A stretch of 64,000 nt of DNA from Bacillus albus. Its GTDB lineage: Bacteria > Bacillota > Bacilli > Bacillales > Bacillaceae_G. The DNA is taken from contig NZ_MAOE01000131.1 in NCBI RefSeq assembly GCF_001884185.1, positions 62,001 to 126,000 on the forward strand, read 5' to 3'. Positions within the stretch are counted from its first letter, which is position 1. Each line of letters begins with the position of its first letter. Both the position numbers and the translations under genes were made by a program. The notes under the pieces are model-generated. The model was not told the DNA's origin. It made no database searches and saw only the letters and a list, made by a program, of their open reading frames with translations. This document shows, one piece after another, positions 34,646-44,001 of the stretch.

Positions 34646-34657
34646 GGAACCGGTTCC
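34646..34657. promoter_or_regulatory. ScrR operator O2
   Basis: GGAACCGGTTCC, a perfect 12-bp palindrome of LacI-family type, 28 bp before the EIIBC start. Centre-to-centre distance to O1 is 70 bp, compatible with looping. Confidence 0.8.
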
Positions 34658-34684
34658 ATAAAAATATAGTAAGGGGGAATTTTT

Positions 34685-36064
34685 ATGAATATGAAACAAA
34701 TTGCAACACAAGTATTACAAAACATCGGTGGAAAGGAAAACATTGTTCGCGCTACGCATTGTGCTACTCGCCTTCGTCTTGTACTAAAAGATGAAACAAA
34801 AATAAACGCTTCCGAAATCGAAAACATCGATGAAGTGAAAGGTGCTTTTGCAACGACTGAACAATACCAGATTATTTTTGGAACTGGCATAGTAAACAAA
34901 GTATATGATGAGTTTTCTAAACTAATCGGAATAGCTGAACTGGATTCTACAACATCAAATGATATATCTAAGAAAAAAATGAACCCCATCGCTCGCTTAG
35001 CAAAGACATTATCTAATATTTTCGTTCCAATTATTCCAGCTATCGTCGCAAGCGGTTTACTTATGGGATTACTCGGAATGTTGAAAGCGTTTAAATTAGT
35101 TCCTGGTGATCACTCACTTATCCAATTACTTGATATGTTCTCAAGTGCAGCTTTCATTATTTTACCTATTTTAATTGGGGTTAGTGCCGCTAAAGAATTT
35201 GGTGGAAATATTTTCTTAGGTGCAGTTGTTGGTGGTATATTAACTCACCCAAGCTTAACGAATCCTTGGACTCTTTCAAATGCAAAACCAACTGTTTTAC
35301 ATTTTCTTGGTATGAATATTGATATGATTGGCTATCAAGGCACTGTTTTACCAATTCTGTTATGCGTATATGTCATGAGTACAATTGAAAAAGAACTTCG
35401 AAAACGCGTTCCGAACTCTTTAGATTTATTAGTTACACCATTCTTAACGATTATTATAACTGGCTTTTTATCACTTATTATTATTGGACCAATTGGATAT
35501 AAAATCGGTGACGGCATTACGTACCTTTTAAATACAATTTATCAATTTGCAGGACCAGTAGCTGGTCTTATATTCGGTGGTCTATATTCAACAATTGTTC
35601 TTACTGGCTTACATCATAGCTTCCATGCTATTGAAGCAGGCTTACTCGCAAATAAAGATATCGGTGTCAATTTCTTACTCCCTATTTGGTCAATGGCGAA
35701 CGTTGCTCAAGGTGGGGCTACTTTGGCAGTTTATTTCAAAACAAAAAACAAAAAAACGAAAGAAATTGCAATTCCAGCAGCAGCTTCAGCATTTTTAGGA
35801 ATTACAGAACCAGCTATTTTTGGGGTCAATTTAAAACTTGGTAAACCATTTATTGCAGCAGCTATTGGTGGGGCAATTGGTGGCGCTTACGTTGTTTGGA
35901 TGCAAGTAGCGGCTAATGCATATGGTTTAACAGGTATTCCAATGCTTACAATTGTTGCACCTCTTGGCATAATGAATATGATTCACTATATAATTGGATT
36001 CGCTATTGCAGTTATCACTGCTTTTGTTGCCACATTCATTTTATATAAAGAAAGTAAACAATAA
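34685..36064 (+). CDS. scrA: Sucrose-specific PTS transporter EIIBC
   Basis: 459 aa. N-terminal IIB domain with the phosphorylated Cys26 (RATHCATRLRLVLKD), then the glucose-superfamily IIC domain with VPIIPAIVASGLLMGLLG and GITEPAIFGVNLKLGKP (sugar-site loop). It has no IIA domain, so it borrows a glucose-type IIA. It imports sucrose as sucrose-6-phosphate. AAGGGGGAA precedes the ATG. Downstream hydrolase and fructokinase complete the pathway. Confidence 0.93.
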   Translation: MNMKQIATQVLQNIGGKENIVRATHCATRLRLVLKDETKINASEIENIDEVKGAFATTEQYQIIFGTGIVNKVYDEFSKLIGIAELDSTTSNDISKKKMNPIARLAKTLSNIFVPIIPAIVASGLLMGLLGMLKAFKLVPGDHSLIQLLDMFSSAAFIILPILIGVSAAKEFGGNIFLGAVVGGILTHPSLTNPWTLSNAKPTVLHFLGMNIDMIGYQGTVLPILLCVYVMSTIEKELRKRVPNSLDLLVTPFLTIIITGFLSLIIIGPIGYKIGDGITYLLNTIYQFAGPVAGLIFGGLYSTIVLTGLHHSFHAIEAGLLANKDIGVNFLLPIWSMANVAQGGATLAVYFKTKNKKTKEIAIPAAASAFLGITEPAIFGVNLKLGKPFIAAAIGGAIGGAYVVWMQVAANAYGLTGIPMLTIVAPLGIMNMIHYIIGFAIAVITAFVATFILYKESKQ

Positions 36065-36078
36065 CGAGGGGAAAACCT

Positions 36079-37554
36079 ATGTCAAAATATAAAACAATAT
36101 TGCAATCTGATAAAGACGAATTACATTCTTTATATGAAATTGCAAACCAAGATTCATGGAAACCAATTTATCATATCCATCCATCTTTTGGACTAATGAA
36201 TGATCCTAACGGAGTATCATACTACAATGATGAATATCATGTTTTTTATCAGTGGTATCCATTTGGCCCCATCCACGGAATGAAGCATTGGGGGCATGTG
36301 AAATCAAAAGATCTTATTAACTGGGAGCGTATGCCTGTAGCTATCATACCTACTGAAAGCTATGAATCGCACGGTGCATATTCTGGGAGCGCTATAGTAA
36401 AAGACGGACTTCTTCACTTACTGTATACAGGAAATATAAAAAAATCTGATAATTCCCGTGATGCAAAACAATGTATGGTAATAATGGATTCTCAATATAA
36501 GATGACGAAATATAGTAATAATCCTATTATTGATGTGATCCCTGACGGATATACAAAGCATGTGCGTGATCCAAAAGTATGGAAACATAACGATATATAC
36601 TATATGTTACTCGGTGCACAACGCAAAAATAAAACTGGAACTCTTTTACTATATAAGTCACAAGGCCTATACAATTGGAATTTCCAAGGTGAAATTACAA
36701 CAAACTTAAAAGAATTTGGATTCATGTGGGAATGCCCCGATTACTTCCAATTATCGGGGAAAGATGTACTTCTCTTTTCACCTCAAGGAATTGAAAAAGA
36801 AGAAGAAAATTTCCAAAATGTATACAATGTTGTTTATGCTATAGGACATTTCGATATTGAAAATTTACATTTCCATGTTGATTCATATTACGAGGTTGAT
36901 AAAGGATTCGATTTTTATGCCCCTCAAACTCTAAAAGACTCTACTAGTCGCCGCCTATTGTTTGCTTGGGCAGGATCGAGTGAAATCGCATATCCTTCTG
37001 ATGATTATATGTGGGCTCATTGTTTAACGCTTCCACGTGAATTAACATTAGAGGACAACATATTAAAACAAAAACCAGTTTCAGAACTAGCAAAACTACG
37101 AACAACAAAAAAAGAAATTTCAGGAGATATAAAAGCTGGATTAAATATATTATCAACACTTGATCATAAAGATTCTTATGAATTAATTGTCACTCTCAAA
37201 ACAGAGAATGCAAACCTATTCGGACTTTCTCTTTTCCATAATGAAGAGGAATGTTTTCCAATTACATTTAATCGGAAAGAAGGTACTATTTCTATAGACA
37301 GGAGCAACTTCTGCCATCAATTTGGCGGAGAATATGGTTATGAACGCTATAAAAAAATTAATATTCAAGATACGATAGAACTACAAATATTTGTAGATAC
37401 AAGCATCGTGGAAATTTTCTTATACGATGGTTCAACAGTCTTTACATCTCGGGTTTTTCCTCGAAAAGACTTGAAACATCATATAGCAATCTTTTCAGAT
37501 GCAAAACTAAACTTTATCATTACACAATATAAGCTGAAAAGAGGGATTGTATGA
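36079..37554 (+). CDS. sacA: Sucrose-6-phosphate hydrolase (GH32)
   Basis: 491 aa. GH32 signatures: LMNDPNG (nucleophile Asp), HVRDPKVW (RDP transition-state Asp) and FMWECPDYF (acid/base Glu). The C-terminal beta-sandwich begins at about residue 350. It splits sucrose-6-phosphate into glucose-6-phosphate and fructose. It starts 14 bp after the EIIBC gene (ACGAGGGGAAAACC site) and overlaps the kinase gene by 4 bp. Confidence 0.94.
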   Translation: MSKYKTILQSDKDELHSLYEIANQDSWKPIYHIHPSFGLMNDPNGVSYYNDEYHVFYQWYPFGPIHGMKHWGHVKSKDLINWERMPVAIIPTESYESHGAYSGSAIVKDGLLHLLYTGNIKKSDNSRDAKQCMVIMDSQYKMTKYSNNPIIDVIPDGYTKHVRDPKVWKHNDIYYMLLGAQRKNKTGTLLLYKSQGLYNWNFQGEITTNLKEFGFMWECPDYFQLSGKDVLLFSPQGIEKEEENFQNVYNVVYAIGHFDIENLHFHVDSYYEVDKGFDFYAPQTLKDSTSRRLLFAWAGSSEIAYPSDDYMWAHCLTLPRELTLEDNILKQKPVSELAKLRTTKKEISGDIKAGLNILSTLDHKDSYELIVTLKTENANLFGLSLFHNEEECFPITFNRKEGTISIDRSNFCHQFGGEYGYERYKKINIQDTIELQIFVDTSIVEIFLYDGSTVFTSRVFPRKDLKHHIAIFSDAKLNFIITQYKLKRGIV

Positions 37555-38492
37555 GAAATGTCTTTTGTATCGGTGAACTATTAATTGATTTCGTTTGCCG
37601 AAATACCAATGTTTCTTTAGTAAACGGTTCAGATTTCGAGAAAAAGGCTGGTGGAGCACCTGCTAACGTTGCTGCTGCTATTACAAAATTAGGTGGACAC
37701 GCTACATTTATGGGACAAGTAGGAAACGATCCATTTGGTGAATTTCTTGAACAAACTTTACAACATGCACATGTGGACACTTCCATGCTCATCAAGGATA
37801 AACAAACCACACTTGCATTCGTATCTATCGACCAAAATGGTGAGCGCGATTTTACCTTTATGCGTGGTGCAGACGGTGAATATCATTTCAATAGCATTGA
37901 TTTATCAAAAATAAAAACGAATGATTTAATCCATTTTGGTTCAGCGACAGCTTTATTGTCCAGCACGTTAAAAGACACGTATTTTCAACTTCTACAGCAT
38001 GCAAGAGAAAGTGGCCAGTTTATTTCTTTTGATCCAAACTACCGAAATGCGCTCATTACAAATACCGAACAATTTATTCAAGATTGCTTAACTTTTATAA
38101 AACATGCTCATTTTGTAAAAGTAAGTCAAGAAGAAGCGATTACGCTTTCTAAAAAAAGTGATTTACAACAATCTGCACTCAAATTATTAAATCACGGTGC
38201 GAAAGCCGTAGCTATTACACTCGGAAAAGACGGTACTCTTCTTGCAACAAAGGATAAACAAACGATTGTACCTTCTATCTCTATTCAACAAGTTGATACT
38301 ACTGGTGCTGGTGATGCTTTCGTTGGAGCGATGTTATACCAAATTGCTAAAAGTGAACAAATGTTTCCTCATAATTTTGAAGATTTAACAACGTTTATCT
38401 CCTTTGCAAATAAAGTAGGTGCTCTCACATGTACAAATTACGGAGCCATTTCCTCTCTTCCATCATTAACAGATGTAAAAGCATACGAATAA
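37551..38492 (+). CDS. scrK: Fructokinase, PfkB family
   Basis: 313 aa. PfkB motifs: GGAPANVAAAITKLGG at the N-terminus and DTTGAGDAFVGAML (anion hole and catalytic Asp) near residue 250. It phosphorylates the fructose released by the sucrose-6-phosphate hydrolase. It overlaps that gene by ATGA, so it is translationally coupled. A terminator closes the operon. Confidence 0.92.
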   Translation: MRNVFCIGELLIDFVCRNTNVSLVNGSDFEKKAGGAPANVAAAITKLGGHATFMGQVGNDPFGEFLEQTLQHAHVDTSMLIKDKQTTLAFVSIDQNGERDFTFMRGADGEYHFNSIDLSKIKTNDLIHFGSATALLSSTLKDTYFQLLQHARESGQFISFDPNYRNALITNTEQFIQDCLTFIKHAHFVKVSQEEAITLSKKSDLQQSALKLLNHGAKAVAITLGKDGTLLATKDKQTIVPSISIQQVDTTGAGDAFVGAMLYQIAKSEQMFPHNFEDLTTFISFANKVGALTCTNYGAISSLPSLTDVKAYE

Positions 38493-38506
38493 TCGTATGC
38501 TTTTTT
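38477..38506 (+). terminator. Terminator of the sucrose operon
   Basis: AAAAGCATACGA pairs perfectly with TCGTATGCTTTT around four bases, followed by T2 more. The left arm codes for the last residues of the kinase. Confidence 0.9.
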
Positions 38507-38756
38507 ACATCCCCCTCCAAAAATCATGCATGATAAAAAAGTACAAAATAACGAGAATAGCTGTCCCGCATAGGGTAATGCGCCGATATATACTCTTCTC
38601 TCCTTCTCTTGCTTTCACAAATGCCCAAATAAATCCGAAGAACAATATTAAATCAACATATGGAACATAAAAAGAAAAAATGAGAAACACATACAAATAC
38701 ACGATAAATAAACAGGTCGTTACTAAGAAAACTTTAAAAGCAAATTCACTTTTCAT
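38505..38756 (-). CDS. Small membrane protein of unknown function
   Basis: 83 aa beginning MKSEFAFKVFLVTTCLFIVYLY in part, with three hydrophobic segments (about 7-27, 31-47 and 58-78). The ATG at 38756 has GGGGGCGG seven bases ahead. It is convergent with the sucrose operon and shares its terminator region. I do not recognise the family. Confidence 0.72.
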   Translation of the reverse strand: MKSEFAFKVFLVTTCLFIVYLYVFLIFSFYVPYVDLILFFGFIWAFVKAREGEKSIYRRITLCGTAILVILYFFIMHDFWRGM

Positions 38757-38829
38757 AATGTAACCGCCCCCTATCTGTACTGTATTATATTCAACAAAAT
38801 CCAATAGTTGCAGTTAAACTCGAAGTAGA

Positions 38830-38863
38830 AATAAGCTACCGTCTATAATACGGTAGCTTATTA
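38830..38863 (-). terminator. Terminator of the L,D-transpeptidase gene
   Basis: AATAAGCTACCG pairs perfectly with CGGTAGCTTATT around nine bases; it overlaps the stop codon region. Confidence 0.82.
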
Positions 38864-39622
38864 CGAAACATTATATTTTCGTTTATATATATTACTTAAA
38901 ACCGACGAAGGAATTTGCTCATAACGAATTTTTTCTCCAGTTTCATCCACTATATACAAATTGTTTCCTATATAATATATTCCATCTTTTCGTTTTGAAT
39001 ACACTGAATATCTTTCATTTGGCAATACCGTTTTTACTTTCGTTAACTGCCCATTTGGTTCTTGCCAATATATATCGGCGCGATCTACTAACGTAAGCAT
39101 ACCAATTTGCTCTTCTTCTACTTTACGACCATTCCAGCTCACAACGCGGTAGCCAAGCTTATTCGCCTCATATTCAGGGCCCGTATGAAAACGAGAAATG
39201 ATTACTTTTGTTTGTAATTGCACCCGGTCATATAACCATTGTATATCCCGGTCATGCATGCGAATACAGCCATTCGACTCCCGGCTTCCAATCGTCCATT
39301 CCCGATTTGTTCCATGAATCGCATATTCATTTTTATCTAGTCCAAGCCATCTCGTACCAAGAGGGTTATTCGGTGCACCACCAGCTATTTTTTTTCGATG
39401 GTATTCTTTATTTTTATATTTAGTTATAATACAAAAATTACCTTCAGGCGTAGGGGTACGATCTCTTCCAGTTGTCACGGGGAATGTTTTTGTATAATTT
39501 CCATTTTCAAAAAAAGATAATTGGTTTGTCGTAAGATTCACTAATATTAGATGATCTGTATCAGCAAAGGCACTAACCGGTAGGATGAAAAATAATAGTA
39601 TGACGAAACATAATTTTTTCAT
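38861..39622 (-). CDS. L,D-transpeptidase (YkuD domain), secreted
   Basis: 253 aa. Signal peptide (residues 1-20, FFILPVSAFA), then a YkuD catalytic domain: IHGTNREWTIGSRESNGCIRMHDRDI contains the His and Cys of the HxxTxx...SxGCIRM motif (shown in parts: HGTNREW and SNGCIRM). The C-terminal 85 residues look like an SH3-type wall-binding module. It crosslinks or modifies peptidoglycan outside the membrane. Monocistronic. Confidence 0.92.
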   Translation of the reverse strand: MKKLCFVILLFFILPVSAFADTDHLILVNLTTNQLSFFENGNYTKTFPVTTGRDRTPTPEGNFCIITKYKNKEYHRKKIAGGAPNNPLGTRWLGLDKNEYAIHGTNREWTIGSRESNGCIRMHDRDIQWLYDRVQLQTKVIISRFHTGPEYEANKLGYRVVSWNGRKVEEEQIGMLTLVDRADIYWQEPNGQLTKVKTVLPNERYSVYSKRKDGIYYIGNNLYIVDETGEKIRYEQIPSSVLSNIYKRKYNVS

Positions 39623-39689
39623 CTATATCCCTCCCCTAGCGCCACTATAATAAGTGGAATTAACTTTACTTTGCTCTTATAAATGAAAA

Positions 39690-40556
39690 CTATCCATTAA
39701 CAATAACGCCCCCATTTACATGAATCATTTGTCCAGTAACGTAGGATGAATCACCAGACGCTAAATATACGTATGCTGGCGCTAGTTCATATGGTTGACC
39801 AGGTCTTTGCATTGGTACATTGCTCCCAAACTGAGAAACTTTCTTCTCATCAAAGCTCGATGGAATAAGTGGTGTCCAAATTGGTCCCGGTGCAACACCA
39901 TTTACACGAATCCCTTTTTGCACTAACGATTGGGAAAGTGACCTTGTAAAAGCAACGATTGCTCCTTTCGTTGCCGAGTAATCAATTAAAGTTTCATTTC
40001 CTTCATACGCAACGATAGACGCCGTATTGATAATGACATCCCCTTGCTTGAAATGAGAAAGTGCTGCTTTCGTAACGTGAAAATAAGAAAAAATATTAAT
40101 ACGAAAAGTCTTTTCTAACTGTTCTGCTGTAATATATTCTAGCCCTTGCTGCGGATATTGCTGCGCGACATTATTTACTAAAATATTTACACTACCTAGC
40201 TGCCGGACAGTCTCTTCTACAATATCTTTACAATGCTGTTCATCGCTTAAATCCCCCGGTAACAACACACACTTTACGCCTTCTTGTTCTACACGTTGCT
40301 TCGTCTCATTTGCATCTCCTTCTTCATCTAAATACGCAATCGCAATATTCGCTCCCTCTTTCGCAAAAGCGATGGAAACAGCTCGTCCAATCCCGCTATC
40401 CCCTCCTGTAATTAATACATTCTTTCCTTTTAACTTTTCGCTTCCTTTATAGTTTGGATCTTCAAACTGGGGAAGTGGATTCATTAATGATTCAACACCG
40501 GGCTGTTTATTTTGATGTTGGGCAGGCATTGTTACAAAGTTTTTTTGCTGTGGCAT
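39690..40556 (-). CDS. SDR-family oxidoreductase (YhdF/YdaD-like)
   Basis: 288 aa. A roughly 40-residue N-terminal extension (MPQQKNFVTMPAQHQNKQPG) precedes the Rossmann domain: VLITGGDSGIGRAV (cofactor), NNVAQQ, catalytic YSATKGA, and PGPIWTPLIPSSF. These extended SDRs in Bacillus are often stress-induced; the substrate is unknown. The ATG at 40556 is chosen; AAAGGAG is about 12 bases ahead, slightly far. Confidence 0.9.
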   Translation of the reverse strand: MPQQKNFVTMPAQHQNKQPGVESLMNPLPQFEDPNYKGSEKLKGKNVLITGGDSGIGRAVSIAFAKEGANIAIAYLDEEGDANETKQRVEQEGVKCVLLPGDLSDEQHCKDIVEETVRQLGSVNILVNNVAQQYPQQGLEYITAEQLEKTFRINIFSYFHVTKAALSHFKQGDVIINTASIVAYEGNETLIDYSATKGAIVAFTRSLSQSLVQKGIRVNGVAPGPIWTPLIPSSFDEKKVSQFGSNVPMQRPGQPYELAPAYVYLASGDSSYVTGQMIHVNGGVIVNG

Positions 40557-40703
40557 AGCTTCTTTCAACTCCTTTTCCTTATAATATGCGCACAATAAAA
40601 ACTGAAATTCACACATCGATTTACGATTAATATTCGAATTTAAGACACAAAATATGAATTGTTGTAAACTTTTTATGCAAAACTATTGCAAAATAGTTAA
40701 AAA

Positions 40704-40740
40704 ACGAATATTATATATAACTGTTGTGAAAATTATTCGT
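40704..40740. promoter_or_regulatory. PurR-box-like inverted pair before the NCS2 permease
   Basis: ACGAATATT (40704-40712) and AATTATTCGT (40731-40740) face each other across 18 bases, like Bacillus PurBoxes (CGAACATT, 16-18 bases, AATGTTCG). The leader is too short for a guanine riboswitch. Confidence 0.5.
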
Positions 40741-40759
40741 AAACAGAAAGGATGTTTAT

Positions 40760-42061
40760 ATGTTTAACCTTTCAAAACATAAAACTTCTATTAAAACTGA
40801 AATTATGGCAGGTATTATTACCTTCTTAACAATGGCATATATCATTGTCGTAAACCCTGTCATCCTTGGGGATGCAGGTGTTCCATTTGAACAAGCATTT
40901 ACAGCAACAATTATTGCTGCTGTTGTCGGAACATTATTTATGGCAATCTTTACAAATTTACCAATCGCAATTGCACCAGGTATGGGATTAAATGCTTACT
41001 TCTCTTACTCTGTTGTAAAAGCTCATGAAGGCATGACTTTCGCAATTGCATTCTCTGCTGTATTCGTAGCAGGTATGATTTTAATTTTGTTATCATTCAC
41101 ATCTTTCCGTACAAAATTAATGGAAGCAATTCCTGAAAACTTAAAACATGCAATTACTGCTGGTATCGGTCTTTTCATCGCCTTTATCGGTTTACGTTTA
41201 ACAGGTATCGTTACAAAAAATGAAGCAAACTTAGTTGGACTTGGTGATCTTCACTCTGCGCCAGTACTACTAGCATTAGCTGGACTTGGAATTACAATCA
41301 TCCTTATGTCTTTAAATGTAAATGGTGCACTATTTATCGGGATGCTATTAACTGGTATTATCGCTTTCTTCACAGGACAATTAACATTCTCAAACGGTGT
41401 TACATCAATGCCTGGATTACCAGAAGGAATTATCGTTTCAAATCCAATTACTGCTGTATCTGATGTAATTAACTACGGATTATACGGCGTTGTATTTTCA
41501 TTCTTCCTTGTTACATTATTCGATACAACAGGTACATTACTTGGTGTAGCTCAACAAGGTGGATTTATGAAAGACGGAAAACTTCCAAAAGCTGGACGAG
41601 CTCTTCTATCTGACTCATTCTCAGCAACAATCGGTTCTATGTTCGGAACAACACCATCAACAGCTTACATTGAATCATCTGCTGGTGTTGCAGCTGGTGG
41701 TCGTACTGGTTTAACGACTGTTACAGTAGCTGTTTTATTCGCACTAGCAGCATTCTTCGGACCATTAGTAAGTGCCGTTTCTGGTGTATCAGCTATTACT
41801 GCACCATCATTAATTATCGTTGGTAGTCTTATGATGGGATCAGTTCGCCACATCGATTGGGACGCATTTGATGAAGCATTCCCAGCATTCTTAGTAATCT
41901 TAAGCATGCCACTTACATCAAGTATCGCAACAGGTATCGCACTTGGATTTATTTCATACCCACTTATGAAAGTGGCAAAAGGTAAATTCCGTGCTGTTCA
42001 CCCACTTGTGTATGTATTCGGCATCTTGTTCGCTTATCAATTGATTTTCTTACCACATTAA
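40760..42061 (+). CDS. NCS2-family purine permease (PbuG/PbuO type)
   Basis: 433 aa with about 13 membrane helices. AZG-like family signatures: GIITFLTMAYIIVVNPVIL in the first helix, IAPGMGLNAYFSY, LFDTTGTLLGVAQQ and FGTTPSTAYIESSAGVAAGGRTG in part. It imports hypoxanthine, guanine or related bases with protons. The likely PurR sites upstream and the missing riboswitch make a PbuO-like role more likely than PbuG. Confidence 0.9.
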   Translation: MFNLSKHKTSIKTEIMAGIITFLTMAYIIVVNPVILGDAGVPFEQAFTATIIAAVVGTLFMAIFTNLPIAIAPGMGLNAYFSYSVVKAHEGMTFAIAFSAVFVAGMILILLSFTSFRTKLMEAIPENLKHAITAGIGLFIAFIGLRLTGIVTKNEANLVGLGDLHSAPVLLALAGLGITIILMSLNVNGALFIGMLLTGIIAFFTGQLTFSNGVTSMPGLPEGIIVSNPITAVSDVINYGLYGVVFSFFLVTLFDTTGTLLGVAQQGGFMKDGKLPKAGRALLSDSFSATIGSMFGTTPSTAYIESSAGVAAGGRTGLTTVTVAVLFALAAFFGPLVSAVSGVSAITAPSLIIVGSLMMGSVRHIDWDAFDEAFPAFLVILSMPLTSSIATGIALGFISYPLMKVAKGKFRAVHPLVYVFGILFAYQLIFLPH

Positions 42062-42089
42062 AATCCCTCATAAAGAGGGATTTTTTTTA
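42062..42089 (+). terminator. Terminator of the NCS2 permease gene
   Basis: AATCCCTC pairs with GAGGGATT around five bases, then T6. Confidence 0.9.
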
Positions 42090-42094
42090 TACAT

Positions 42095-42131
42095 AAAAAA
42101 GTAGCGCATCGGAATTCAATGCGCTACTTTC
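42095..42131 (-). terminator. Terminator of the small membrane protein gene
   Basis: AGTAGCGCAT pairs with ATGCGCTACT; minus strand T6 follows. It ends the gene at 42159. Confidence 0.82.
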
Positions 42132-42158
42132 CTTTTATAACAATCATACGAATTACTT

Positions 42159-42362
42159 TTAACACTTCTCATTTACTTGTAATTCTTTACTATACTTTTG
42201 AATGAACACTGACGAAATAACCATTACCATCCCTACACTCAACCCAACAAGCTGATCCAGTAGCATTTCATCATGAATGAACCAGCGCAATAAAAATACG
42301 CCACAAAAAATAAACATCATAGTAAATCCAGTATGCCTAAGACCTTTATATACATTTTCCAT
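42159..42362 (-). CDS. Small two-helix membrane protein
   Basis: 67 aa, MENVYKGLRHTGFTMMFIFCG start, with two hydrophobic segments (about residues 10-26 and 35-53) and a lysine-rich tail. The ATG at 42362 has GAGGTGATAC ahead. Family not recognised. Confidence 0.68.
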   Translation of the reverse strand: MENVYKGLRHTGFTMMFIFCGVFLLRWFIHDEMLLDQLVGLSVGMVMVISSVFIQKYSKELQVNEKC

Positions 42363-42448
42363 ATGTATCACCTCTTCACATACTTTTATCCATATTATAC
42401 CATGATGCTAGACGTGTATAACCGTCATTCGGCATTCAAGCCAATAAT

Positions 42449-42482
42449 AAAAAAGGCTACAGAGAAATTCTTCTCCGCAGCC
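42449..42482 (-). terminator. Terminator of the patatin-like gene
   Basis: Minus strand GGCTGCGGAGAA pairs with TTCTCTGTAGCC (two wobbles), followed by T6. Confidence 0.8.
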
Positions 42483-42488
42483 TCATAC

Positions 42489-43343
42489 TTATTTTTGTAA
42501 AAACGCCTGTAAATCTGCAAACTGTCTCTTTGCATCTTCATAGCCTTGCTCATATAGATTTTGTAGTTTTGCTGTATCTTTTTCCATACGATCTACTTGA
42601 AGCGGCACTTCTGGGCGAATAACAAATAAATTCCCAGCTTGTTCTTCTTTTTCAATGTAGTGCAGTGTTTCATTATATACTTCATAACGATTCAACATCG
42701 TGTTAACAAGGTTCGGATATTTTTTATAAGCTTTCGCCGCTACCCATCCAAACTTTGATTTTTTCTTAGCGTAACCATGATTTCTCGTTAAAATAACGAC
42801 TGATTTTTTAAATCCATCTTCTTGCGCTTTACGAACTGGAATCGGATCAGAAATCCCTCCATCTAACAATTGTTTACCACGGTAATTTACTACAGGTGCA
42901 ATGAAAGGCAATGAACTAGATGCTTGTAATAAATTTAGTGCATCATCATTCGTTCCTTCTTTTTCAAAGTAAACAGACTGTCCTGTTTCACAATCTGTCG
43001 TTCCTACAAGGAAACGCTCTGGGCTATTAAAGTATGTTTCAAAGTCAAACGGTACATGCTTTTCTGGAATCTCATGAAAAATGAACTCCATATCAAATAG
43101 CTGCCGTTTTTTCCATAAATTTTTATACGATAAATATTGTGGGTGTGATGCATAATCAATATTCACTGTTTTATTTCTATTTCTTTGTCTGGAAAGATAC
43201 GACGCTGCATGACAAGCACCAGCTGATACACCGATTACATATGGAAAATATAAATCTTGTTCCATAAAATATTCTAATATCCCGCCCGTGTACACACCAC
43301 GCATACCGCCGCCTTCTAATACTAATCCCGTATTTTCAAGCAT
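42489..43343 (-). CDS. Patatin-like phospholipase/esterase
   Basis: 284 aa. GLVLEGGGMRGVYTGGIL is the oxyanion glycine motif, VIGVSAGACHAASY holds the nucleophile serine (GVSAG), and LLDGGISDPIPV gives the catalytic aspartate, so the Ser-Asp dyad is intact. No signal peptide. Close in type to YjjU/RssA-like patatins. It is monocistronic with AGGAGAG before the ATG. Confidence 0.92.
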   Translation of the reverse strand: MLENTGLVLEGGGMRGVYTGGILEYFMEQDLYFPYVIGVSAGACHAASYLSRQRNRNKTVNIDYASHPQYLSYKNLWKKRQLFDMEFIFHEIPEKHVPFDFETYFNSPERFLVGTTDCETGQSVYFEKEGTNDDALNLLQASSSLPFIAPVVNYRGKQLLDGGISDPIPVRKAQEDGFKKSVVILTRNHGYAKKKSKFGWVAAKAYKKYPNLVNTMLNRYEVYNETLHYIEKEEQAGNLFVIRPEVPLQVDRMEKDTAKLQNLYEQGYEDAKRQFADLQAFLQK

Positions 43344-43471
43344 GTTATTCTCTCCTCTTTATATATTAACTCTTTAATTATTCACCATGTTAAGTATCTT
43401 TCTCTATTATATATGAGTTTTTTTAGAAATTATATTCAAAAGGCTTGAAATAAAGGAGTTTTTTCTTCCAA

Positions 43472-43933
43472 TTATATTTCCAAATGATTGGAGACATCCT
43501 TTATAAACTTTTGAATAAAATCTTGTTCTTCTTTCGTATATCTATCTAAAAGTAACAACCACTTTTCTTCAGCTTGTTGATGCAATTTATCATGAGCTTT
43601 ATATATTTCATTTCCGCTTTCCGTTAAGCGGAAGAATATTTCTTTTTGATTATCTAACATTTGCATCTTCTCAACGAATTGCTTTTGAAACAACTTTGTA
43701 CAAATTTTAGAGATTGCGCCCTTCGTCATACCCATTTCTGTCGTAATAGCAGTTACATTCATCAGACCATTTTTTCCAATACACTCGATCACATGTAATT
43801 CAGATAAAGACATACCACTTATACCTGTCTCACGAAAAAATTTCTCATTTTGTTCTTTCAAATGTTCTTCTTTTTTATGTAAAAGTGTACGAATGTCCGA
43901 AAGTATTTCCATTTGTTTCGTTGTATGTTCCAA
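43472..43933 (-). CDS. MarR-family regulator of the divergent MFS exporter
   Basis: 153 aa. The helix-turn-helix is NVTAITTEMGMTKGAISKIC and the wing follows (VEKMQMLDNQKEIFFRLTESG). It is divergent from an MFS gene and flanked by two palindromic sites with TTTCC/GGAAA cores, so it probably represses both genes until a toxic ligand binds. The ATG has GAAAGGATTGG ahead. Confidence 0.9.
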   Translation of the reverse strand: MEHTTKQMEILSDIRTLLHKKEEHLKEQNEKFFRETGISGMSLSELHVIECIGKNGLMNVTAITTEMGMTKGAISKICTKLFQKQFVEKMQMLDNQKEIFFRLTESGNEIYKAHDKLHQQAEEKWLLLLDRYTKEEQDFIQKFIKDVSNHLEI

Positions 43934-43946
43934 TCCTTTCGCCCCC

Positions 43947-43969
43947 TAAGTTTCCGAAGAAACAATTTA
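43947..43969. promoter_or_regulatory. Weaker MarR operator near the regulator start
   Basis: TAAGTTTCCGAAGAAACAAT: half-sites AGTTTCC and GAAAC as in the perfect operator at 44031, lying 14 bp before the MarR ATG over its ribosome site. Confidence 0.6.
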
Positions 43970-44001
43970 ACTATATACCATTTTAAAATCATTTTTTTAT
44001 A

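Noticed and set aside
34556..34684. RAT antiterminator site for SacT/SacY in the sucrose leader
   Set aside because: The hairpin lacks the GGATTGTTACTG-type RAT sequence and no SacT-like gene is near.
40621..40759. Guanine riboswitch before the NCS2 permease
   Set aside because: The leader is too short and lacks the conserved TATAATCC and loop motifs; the PurR-box-like pair explains it better.
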